DNA of 64,000 nucleotides from Streptomyces sp. NBC_00247 (GTDB lineage Bacteria > Actinomycetota > Actinomycetes > Streptomycetales > Streptomycetaceae): assembly GCF_036188265.1 (NCBI RefSeq), contig NZ_CP108093.1:2666001-2730000 (forward strand), read 5' to 3'. Each line of letters opens with the position of its first letter. Within the stretch, counting starts at the first letter, position 1. A program made the translations under genes and the position numbers. Positions 18,443 to 24,977 of this stretch are shown here, in pieces. The notes below the pieces were generated by a model, which saw only the letters and a list, made by a program, of their open reading frames with translations, had not been told where the DNA came from and did not search any database.

Positions 18443-18566
18443 CATCCGGTCCGCCGGTGCGCACCAGGGCGCCACGGCACCCCGGCACCCCCGCACCCCC
18501 GGACACGGGGACGCCCCGGAGAACCCGGGTCCGGGAGGCGGGCGGACCGCAAGCCCCGGAAACGCC

Positions 18567-18602
18567 AAGATCCCGCCCGGTCTTCCGACCGGGCGGGATC
18601 TT
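18567..18602. terminator. Hairpin terminator after the two-component system
   Basis: Perfect 16-bp stem (18567-18582 with 18587-18602), UUCC loop, in the interval between the response regulator and the convergent tRNA gene. Confidence 0.85.
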
Positions 18603-18639
18603 GTGACGTCCACGAGAGCTACTCGCGAACTGTCGTCTG

Positions 18640-18713
18640 TGGACCTGTGGGGATTTGAACCCCAGACCCCCTCGATGCGAACGAGGTGCGCTACCAGACT
18701 GCGCCACAGGCCC
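18640..18713 (-). tRNA. tRNA-Ala (anticodon CGC)
   Basis: 74-nt cloverleaf on the minus strand. Anticodon stem-loop CCTCG-TTCGCAT-CGAGG gives CGC, reading GCG. The acceptor stem contains the G3-U70 wobble pair that identifies alanine tRNAs. T-arm GGGGTTCAAATCCCC; discriminator A; CCA not encoded. Confidence 0.95.
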
Positions 18714-18842
18714 TTGCGACGAGTGAAACTCTAGCACCCTCCAGGGGGTGCTTGGAAATCCGTTCCCCGCTGGTCAGGGGTGCCGGGCTTCCGGGGCCCT
18801 CCCGCCCGGACTCTCCCGGGCGGAAGGACCGTCCCGCTGCCG

Positions 18843-20072
18843 TCATTCGTTGGCGGCACGGGGTCGGTCCTCCTCGTCGTCGTACTGGTCGAAGAGAGGG
18901 GTGCGGCCCCGGTCGCGGGAGCGACGGGCGTCGGGCCGGTGGCGGGGGGTCTGGTCCACGTCCGGGACGGCCGGGTCCGGCAGGGCGGGCTCGGCGGTGC
19001 TGGAGCGGGCGGCGCTCCAGGTCTCCGGGTCGTTGACCTCGACGCCGCCGGAGGCGCGCGGGGCGACCGGGGCGGTGACGTACGTCGGCAGCGGTACGGG
19101 GACCGGCTCCCAGCTGTCGCCCTGGGCCCGGCCGCGTTCGCGCTGCTGGTCCACCCACTCCGCGTGGTCCGTCTGCTCGACGAGGGCCCGGCGGCCGGCC
19201 TCCTGCGGGGAGACGGTCGGAACGGGCACCGGGTCGGCCGGACGGTGCGCGTCGGATTCCTCGTCGGGCTCGACCGCGGGCGCCGTCTGCTGATGGCGGC
19301 GCGGGCGGTTCTCGCGCAGGCGCTGCGCCGCGTCCTCGGCCCGGCGGCGGTCCATGGTGAAGACGAACCGCCTCCGCTCCTGGGCGCGCAGGTGCACGAT
19401 GTAGGCGCTGAGCATCACCGCGGGCGCGGCGGGGGCCCAGAGGAAGGCGAGGCCGCCGACCGCCGCGACGATGGCGCCGGCGGTGAAGACGAGGAAGAGG
19501 ATGCTGGTGGTACGCCGGCGCCGGGCCAGTACCTGGGAACGCTGGGCGCGACGGACGCGTTCGGCGTCCTCGGCTCCGCCCCGGGCGCGCTGCGCCGACT
19601 GCGCGGACGCCGACGGCGCGACGCGCTGCTCGGGAGGCCGCCCGGCGGCCGGACGTTGCGCCGCGGGGCGGTTGCGGGGGTCGTTCCGCTCCTGCGCGCC
19701 ATGCGCCGGTTGCGCCGGGTGCTCCACCGCCGGGCGTCCGAACGCCCGGCCGGCGGCCTGCGCCGGACCGAGGATCCTGGCTTCGGTGTGCGCTCCGGGC
19801 GCGGCGAAGGCCCGGACGTCGACGGACTCCATCCGGTCCGTCTCGGCGTCCGGGTCGGCGACCGGTTCCGCCTCCTCGGCGCCACGCTCCCGCAACCCCT
19901 TGGCGTAACGACGCTCCATCGCCGCCCGTCCGGACAGCAGCCGGATGGCGGTGCTGAAGCGTTCCGTCGGACGCGCTTCGTTGAGTTCGTCCTGCCTTCG
20001 GAGCCACATCGGCACCAAGTAGGCGGCCCAGGCCCCGACGATGACTGCGTAGATGAGGCCGCTGCTGCTCAC
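18843..20072 (-). CDS. sepX: Divisome membrane protein SepX (GLPR homologue)
   Basis: 409 residues. One N-terminal span (about 4-22, SSGLIYAVIVGAWAAYL) is followed by the cytoplasmic motif VPMWLRRQDELNEARPTERF, a long low-complexity linker, two further spans at about 210-250, and a Pro/Arg/Asp-rich tail. This architecture and N-terminus fit SepX, a Streptomyces membrane protein that stabilises FtsZ rings and supports cross-walls, equivalent to corynebacterial GLPR, the receptor of the gephyrin-like protein Glp. Start at GTG 20072 (GTG 20078 is an alternative). It lies downstream of rimJ and the moeA/glp operon, the arrangement conserved in actinobacteria. Upstream 165 bp is AT-rich for this genome and probably holds its own promoter. 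Confidence 0.85.
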   Translation of the reverse strand: MSSSGLIYAVIVGAWAAYLVPMWLRRQDELNEARPTERFSTAIRLLSGRAAMERRYAKGLRERGAEEAEPVADPDAETDRMESVDVRAFAAPGAHTEARILGPAQAAGRAFGRPAVEHPAQPAHGAQERNDPRNRPAAQRPAAGRPPEQRVAPSASAQSAQRARGGAEDAERVRRAQRSQVLARRRRTTSILFLVFTAGAIVAAVGGLAFLWAPAAPAVMLSAYIVHLRAQERRRFVFTMDRRRAEDAAQRLRENRPRRHQQTAPAVEPDEESDAHRPADPVPVPTVSPQEAGRRALVEQTDHAEWVDQQRERGRAQGDSWEPVPVPLPTYVTAPVAPRASGGVEVNDPETWSAARSSTAEPALPDPAVPDVDQTPRHRPDARRSRDRGRTPLFDQYDDEEDRPRAANE

Positions 20073-20237
20073 GCTCACACCGTAGAGGGGTTTGCACGGC
20101 GGCATCCGCCAATTGCCACGGTGTGTCGCACGATCAGGCTGATATCACGGGCCTTTTTTGTGATTGTTCAGACCAACGAGTGACGCCTCCGGCGCTTAAT
20201 GCGACAACAAGGCGTTCATTTCGAACGTGCATTTGAT

Positions 20238-20843
20238 TTATGGGGTGTGCGTCCCCGGCCTCGACCGGTGCCAGCGCCGTAGCAGCCCGTCGGCCGCCTC
20301 CTCCGACGTGAGCGCGTAGACGAGGTGGTCCCGCCAGGCGCCGTCGATGTGGAGATAGCGGGGGCGCAGCCCTTCCTCGCGGAATCCGAGTTTCTCCACG
20401 ACCCGGCGGCTCGGCCTGTTCTCGGGGCGAATGCAGATCTCGAGGCGGTGCAGCCCGACCCGGCGGAAACAATGGTCGGTGGCGAGTGCCACGGCGGTGG
20501 GCATGACACCGCGACCCGCGACGTCCTGGTCGACCCAGTAGCCGATGTGCGCCGAACACATCGAGCCCCAGGTAATGCCCGCGACGGTCAACTGGCCGAC
20601 GAGACGGCCCTCGTACTCGATCGCGAACGGCAGCATCCGGCCGGCTCTCGCCTCGGAGCGCAGGTGCCGGACCATCTGCCGGTACGTGGGCCGGCGGATC
20701 ACCGGGCCACCGGGGACGGGCGGCGGGACGGTGGCCTCCCAGGGGCGGAGCCAGTCGCGGTTGCGGCGGTTGACCTCGCGCCAGACGTTCTGGTCGCGCA
20801 GGCGTATCGGCCGCAGCGTCACCTCCCCGTCCTTGAGGAGCAC
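20238..20843 (-). CDS. rimJ: RimJ-type GNAT N-acetyltransferase
   Basis: 201 residues from GTG 20843. GNAT of the RimJ/RimL subgroup (acetyltransferases of protein N-termini): AHIGYWVDQDVAGRGVMPTAV carries the acetyl-CoA loop, followed by LEICIRPENRPSRRVVEKLGF and a C-terminal WRDHLVYAL. GTG 20843 has no ribosome site, whereas an in-frame CTG at 20864 has GGGAG before it and overlaps the mog stop as CTGA, adding LNAPLWP; the true start may be that CTG. Part of the galU-glp-moaC-mog-rimJ operon and next to sepX. Confidence 0.88.
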   Translation of the reverse strand: MLLKDGEVTLRPIRLRDQNVWREVNRRNRDWLRPWEATVPPPVPGGPVIRRPTYRQMVRHLRSEARAGRMLPFAIEYEGRLVGQLTVAGITWGSMCSAHIGYWVDQDVAGRGVMPTAVALATDHCFRRVGLHRLEICIRPENRPSRRVVEKLGFREEGLRPRYLHIDGAWRDHLVYALTSEEAADGLLRRWHRSRPGTHTP

Positions 20844-20860
20844 CGGCCAGAGGGGCGCGT

Positions 20861-21412
20861 TCAGGACGGGCTCCCGGGCAGGGGGTGGTCGCCGCCGCGC
20901 AGTTGGTCGACGGCGTGCGTCACGATCCGGCCGAGGACGGCGAGCCCGTCGCGCACCCCGCCGGTCGAACCGGGCAGGTTCACGATCAGCGTGCGCCCGG
21001 CGACCCCGGCGAGCCCTCGGGAGAGCGCCGCGGTCGGCACGGCGGCGCGGTTCTCGGCGCGGATCGCCTCCGGGATGCCGGGTACCTCGTGGTCCAGCAC
21101 CCGCCGGGTCATCTCCGGAGTGAGGTCGGTGGGCGAGATGCCGGTGCCGCCCGTGGTCAGGATGACGTCGTAGCCGGTGGCGATCCCGGCGCGCAGCGAC
21201 AGCTCCACCGGTTCGCCGTCCGGCACGACCAGCGGTCCGTCCGTGGCGAAGCCGAGAGCGGTGAGTCCGTCGACGAGGACCGGTCCGCCCTTGTCGGCGT
21301 AGACACCCGCGGCGGCGCGGTTGGAGGCGGTGATGACGAGGGCGGTGTACGGGGCCGGGCCGGGGCCCTCGGACGGGTCGCCGCCGGCGGGCGGGAAGCC
21401 GGAGGCGCTCAC
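20861..21412 (-). CDS. MogA/MoaB-family molybdopterin protein
   Basis: 183 residues. Molybdopterin-binding fold: TALVITASNRAAAGVYADKGG, then the family motif TTGGTGISPTDLTPE and NLPGSTGGVRDGL. MogA adenylylates molybdopterin before molybdate insertion by MoeA. GTG 21412 overlaps the moaC stop (GTGA), showing coupling in the MoCo/divisome operon. MogA and MoaB cannot be separated from sequence alone. Confidence 0.93.
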   Translation of the reverse strand: MSASGFPPAGGDPSEGPGPAPYTALVITASNRAAAGVYADKGGPVLVDGLTALGFATDGPLVVPDGEPVELSLRAGIATGYDVILTTGGTGISPTDLTPEMTRRVLDHEVPGIPEAIRAENRAAVPTAALSRGLAGVAGRTLIVNLPGSTGGVRDGLAVLGRIVTHAVDQLRGGDHPLPGSPS

Positions 21413-21909
21413 GCGTCCGCTCCGCTCGGCTCCGGGCGTACCCAGTCGCCGGACTTGCCGCCGGACTTGGCCTCGACCCGTACGTCGGTGATGACGGCCG
21501 CCTTGTCGACCGCCTTGACCATGTCGATCACCGTGAGCGCGGCGACCGTGACCGCCGTCAGCGCCTCCATCTCGACGCCGGTGCGGTCCGTGGTCTTCAC
21601 CGTGGCGCTGATCTCGACGGCGTCGTCCGCCACGCTCAGGTCGACCTCGACGCCGGAGACGGCGAGCGGGTGGCAGAGCGGGACGAGGTCGGGGGTGCGC
21701 TTGGCTCCCATGATCCCGGCGATCCGCGCGGTGGCGAGGGCGTCGCCCTTGGGGACTCCCTCGCCCCGCAGCAGTTCGATCACCCGCGGCGAGACGAGGA
21801 CCCGGCCGCTCGCCCGGGCGACGCGCGCCGTGACGTCCTTCGCCGAGACGTCGACCATGCGGGCCGCGCCAGCCTCGTCGATGTGCGTCAGCCTGTTCTG
21901 CGTACTCAA
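21409..21909 (-). CDS. moaC: Cyclic pyranopterin monophosphate synthase MoaC
   Basis: 166 residues. MoaC turns the MoaA product into cyclic pyranopterin monophosphate, an early step of molybdenum cofactor synthesis. Family motifs: TARIAGIMGAKRTPDLVPLCHPL and VEMEALTAVTVAALTVIDMVKA with the catalytic KAVDK. The start is TTG 21909, because GGAG stands 5 nt before it and the family begins with the motif LTHIDEAGAARMVDV; longer frames upstream are low-complexity. Confidence 0.95.
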   Translation of the reverse strand: MSTQNRLTHIDEAGAARMVDVSAKDVTARVARASGRVLVSPRVIELLRGEGVPKGDALATARIAGIMGAKRTPDLVPLCHPLAVSGVEVDLSVADDAVEISATVKTTDRTGVEMEALTAVTVAALTVIDMVKAVDKAAVITDVRVEAKSGGKSGDWVRPEPSGADA

Positions 21910-21946
21910 CTCACTCCGCCTAGCGGTAGGGCGCCGTTCGCCCGCG

Positions 21947-21970
21947 CGGCCCGCACCGGAGTGCGGGCCG
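21947..21970. terminator. Intra-operon hairpin between moeA/glp and moaC
   Basis: Perfect 10-bp stem (21947-21956 with 21961-21970) and a CGGA loop in the 123-bp gap between moeA/glp and moaC. Could attenuate or stabilise the transcript, or hold back read-through from moeA/glp. Confidence 0.45.
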
Positions 21971-22032
21971 GGGGCCCGGGGTACGTCCCCCGGTGAGGCA
22001 GCGGCAGACACCGTACCGCCACCGTGGCCGTC

Positions 22033-23343
22033 TCAGCGGAGCAGGACCACTTCGGTCTCCGTGCCGGGCTCCACGGAGGTGACGTCCTCGGGGATCACGA
22101 TCAGCGCGTCCGCCCGCGCCAGCGCGGCGATCAGGTGCGAGCCGGAGCCGCCCACGGGGACGACGGTGCCCGACACCTCGTCGTAGGTGCCGCGCAGGAA
22201 CTGCCGCTTCCCGGCCGGGGAGGTGAGCGGCACTGAGGTGGTGAGGGCGGCGCGGACGGTGGGCCGGCGCACCTCTTCCAGGCCCATCAGCGCGCGGATC
22301 GCCGGGCGGACGAAGAGTTCGAAGGAGACGTAGGCGGAGACCGGGTTGCCCGGGAGAGCCAGCAGCGGGGTGTGGTCGTGGCCGATGGAGCCGAAGCCCT
22401 GGGGCTTGCCGGGCTGCATGGCGAGTGTGCGGAAGTCGATGCCGCTGCCGGGCTCGTCCTCGTCGCCGACCGAGGAGAGCGCCTCCTTGACGACGTCGTA
22501 CGCGCCCACGCTGACGCCTCCGGTGGTGACCACCAGGTCGGCCCGGATGAGCTGGTCCTCGATCGTGGTGCGGAGGGTCTCGGCGTCGTCGGTGACCGCG
22601 CCGACGCGGTAGGCGAGGGCACCGGCGTCGCGGGCGGCGGCGGTGAGCGCGTAGCTGTTGGAGTCGTAGATCTGTCCGCCCGCCAACTCTTCTCCGGGCT
22701 GGACGAGTTCGCTGCCGGTGGAGACGACGACCACGCGGGGGCGGGGGCGGACCTTGACCGTGGCGCGGCCGATCGCGGCGAGCAGGCCGATCTGCGGCGG
22801 CCCGAGGACCGACCCGGCCGCGAGGGCCAGGTCACCCGGCTTCACATCGCTGCCGGAGGCCCGGACGTGGGCACGGGCTTCGGCGGCGCGGTACACCCTG
22901 ACCTCACCGCTCGCGCCCTCGGGGGCATCCCGGTGGGCGCGCATGGTCGCGGCGGGTCCCTCGCCCGTACCGCCGTCCGTCCACTCGACGGGGACCACCG
23001 CCTCGGCGCCCTTGGGCAGCGGGGCGCCGGTCATGACACGGGCGGCCTGGCCGGGGCCGACCGCCCCGCCGTCGGGGAGCCCGTCGCTGCCGGCCGCCAC
23101 GTCGCCGACGACGGTGAGCACCGAGGGGAACTCCTCGCTCGCCCCGGTGACGTCGGCGACCCGGACCGCGTAGCCGTCCATGGAGCTGTTGTCGAAGGGG
23201 GGCAGCGCGATCCGCACCACGACGTCCTCGACCAGTACGCACCCTTGAGCGTCGGCCAGTTGCAGCTCGATGGGTTCGAGCGGCCCGACAGCGCCCAGGA
23301 TGTCGGCGAGGTGCTCGTCGACCGACCAGATCGTGCTGCTCAC
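22033..23343 (-). CDS. moeA: MoeA / gephyrin-like protein (Glp)
   Basis: 436 residues. MoeA domains in order: N-terminal PPFDNSSMDGYAV (Asp56, equal to E. coli MoeA Asp59), MTGAPLPKGAEAVV, the molybdopterin-binding core VVVSTGSELV, GQIYDSN, TTGGVSVGAYD and LPGNPVSAYVSFE, and a C-terminal beta domain. Positions matching E. coli Asp142, Glu188 and Asp228 are also acidic, so molybdate insertion is possible. Its place between galU and rimJ/sepX matches the actinobacterial locus of Glp, a MoeA paralogue that binds FtsZ and the SepX/GLPR receptor. A role in both pathways cannot be excluded. GTG 23343; the ribosome site lies in the end of galU. Confidence 0.92.
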   Translation of the reverse strand: MSSTIWSVDEHLADILGAVGPLEPIELQLADAQGCVLVEDVVVRIALPPFDNSSMDGYAVRVADVTGASEEFPSVLTVVGDVAAGSDGLPDGGAVGPGQAARVMTGAPLPKGAEAVVPVEWTDGGTGEGPAATMRAHRDAPEGASGEVRVYRAAEARAHVRASGSDVKPGDLALAAGSVLGPPQIGLLAAIGRATVKVRPRPRVVVVSTGSELVQPGEELAGGQIYDSNSYALTAAARDAGALAYRVGAVTDDAETLRTTIEDQLIRADLVVTTGGVSVGAYDVVKEALSSVGDEDEPGSGIDFRTLAMQPGKPQGFGSIGHDHTPLLALPGNPVSAYVSFELFVRPAIRALMGLEEVRRPTVRAALTTSVPLTSPAGKRQFLRGTYDEVSGTVVPVGGSGSHLIAALARADALIVIPEDVTSVEPGTETEVVLLR

Positions 23344-23347
23344 AGTG

Positions 23348-24250
23348 CTACATCTCCTCGTTGACGTAACGGCGGAGCCAGGTACGGAAGTCCGGGCCCA
23401 GGTCCTCGCGTTCGCACGCGAGCCGCACGATGGCCCGCAGGTAGTCGCCCCGGTCGCCGGTGTCGTATCGGCGCCCCTTGAAGACGACGCCGTGCACGGG
23501 CCCGCCGATCTTCTCGTCCGCGGCGAGCAGCTGGAGGGCGTCGGTGAGCTGGATCTCGCCGCCCCGGCCGGGCTCGGTCCGTCGGAGTATGTCGAAGACG
23601 GCGGGGTCGAGCACGTACCGGCCGATGATGGCGAGGTTGCTGGGCGCGTCGGCCCGGTCGGGCTTCTCCACCAGGCCGGTGACCCGGACGACGTCGTCGG
23701 TGGCGGTGCCGTCCACCGCGGCGCAGCCGTACATGTGGATCTGTTCCGGATCGACCTCCATCAGCGCGACGACGCTGCCGCCCTCGCGCTCCTGGACCTC
23801 CACCATCCGCGCCAGCAGCGCGTCGCGCGGGTCGATGAGGTCGTCGCCGAGGAGGACCGCGAACGGCTGGTCGCCGACGTGCGGGGCGGCGCACAGCACG
23901 GCGTGGCCGAGGCCGCGGGGGTCGCCCTGGCGGACGTAGTGCATGGTGGCGAGGTCGCTGGACTCCTGTACCTTCGAGAGGCGTTCGTCGTCCCCCTTGC
24001 GGGTGAGCGCGGATTCCAGCTCGTAGTTCCGGTCGAAGTGGTCTTCCAGCGGACGCTTGTTCCGTCCGGTGATCATCAGTACGTCGGAGAGACCCGCCGT
24101 GACGGCTTCTTCGACGACGTACTGGATGGCCGGCTTGTCGACGACGGGCAGCATCTCCTTGGGAGTGGCCTTCGTGGCCGGCAGGAAGCGGGTGCCCAGA
24201 CCTGCGGCCGGGATGACGGCCTTGCTGATCCTGGGTGTCGACTCAGTCAT
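23348..24250 (-). CDS. galU: UTP-glucose-1-phosphate uridylyltransferase
   Basis: 300 residues. Makes UDP-glucose for cell-wall and trehalose/glycogen metabolism. Nucleotide-binding motif AVIPAAGLGTRFLPATKATPKE at the N-terminus, then VDKPAIQYVVEEA, LLGDDLIDP and VEKP. ATG 24250 gives the usual family length; ATG 24262 is a four-codon-longer alternative. First gene of the operon galU-glp-moaC-mog-rimJ, 4 bp before glp, and divergent from the cyclo-ligase gene. Confidence 0.95.
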   Translation of the reverse strand: MTESTPRISKAVIPAAGLGTRFLPATKATPKEMLPVVDKPAIQYVVEEAVTAGLSDVLMITGRNKRPLEDHFDRNYELESALTRKGDDERLSKVQESSDLATMHYVRQGDPRGLGHAVLCAAPHVGDQPFAVLLGDDLIDPRDALLARMVEVQEREGGSVVALMEVDPEQIHMYGCAAVDGTATDDVVRVTGLVEKPDRADAPSNLAIIGRYVLDPAVFDILRRTEPGRGGEIQLTDALQLLAADEKIGGPVHGVVFKGRRYDTGDRGDYLRAIVRLACEREDLGPDFRTWLRRYVNEEM

Positions 24251-24344
24251 GCGCTGAACCATAACGGTTGCGTACGAACGGACGATGATCCACTGGTTAA
24301 CTTTGTGGTCATACGCACCCATATGAGAAAAGTGTGAGCTTCCT

Positions 24345-24950
24345 ATGACCGACGAGTCGTCCGACGCCCCGTCCGCGAAGACCGCCCTGCGGCGTGAGCT
24401 CCTCGCCGCGCGGGCGGCGTTGACCACCGGGGAACTCGCCGGCTCCGCCGCCGCCCTGGCCGGTACCGCGCTCACCCTGCCCGAACTCTCCGGTGCCCGG
24501 ACCGTCGCCGCCTATGTGTCGGTGGGGAGCGAGCCGGGTACCCGCGCGCTGCTCGACCTGCTGCGGGCACGGGGCGTACACGTCCTGTTGCCGGTGCTGC
24601 TGCCCGACGACGACCTGGACTGGGCGGTGTACGAGGGTCCGGACCGGCTGCTGAAGGCGGGACGCGGGCTGCTCGAACCCGGCGGCCCCCGGCTCGGCCC
24701 TCCGGCCGTCCTCGACGCGGACGCTGTACTGCTGCCCGGCCTCGCGGCCGACACCCGGGGCATGCGGCTCGGCCGGGGCGGGGGCAGTTACGACCGGGTG
24801 CTGGCCCGGCTCGCCGCGGCGGGGGCGCATCCGGCGCTGGTGGTGCTGCTGTACGACGACGAGGTGGTCGCGCGGGTTCCGGCGGAACCGCACGACCACC
24901 CCGTGGACGCCGTCGTCACTCCGGCCGGAACCCGCCGCTTCGGCCGGTGA
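24345..24950 (+). CDS. 5-formyltetrahydrofolate cyclo-ligase
   Basis: 201 residues. Converts 5-formyl-THF to 5,10-methenyl-THF with ATP. N-terminal LRRELLAARAAL, then AAYVSVGSEP and the ATP-binding signature GMRLGRGGGSYDRVL. Shares a 94-bp promoter region with galU and converges on the penicillin acylase gene with a 27-bp gap. Confidence 0.93.
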   Translation: MTDESSDAPSAKTALRRELLAARAALTTGELAGSAAALAGTALTLPELSGARTVAAYVSVGSEPGTRALLDLLRARGVHVLLPVLLPDDDLDWAVYEGPDRLLKAGRGLLEPGGPRLGPPAVLDADAVLLPGLAADTRGMRLGRGGGSYDRVLARLAAAGAHPALVVLLYDDEVVARVPAEPHDHPVDAVVTPAGTRRFGR

Positions 24951-24977
24951 CCGGCCGCCGCGCGCTCCGGCCCCGGG

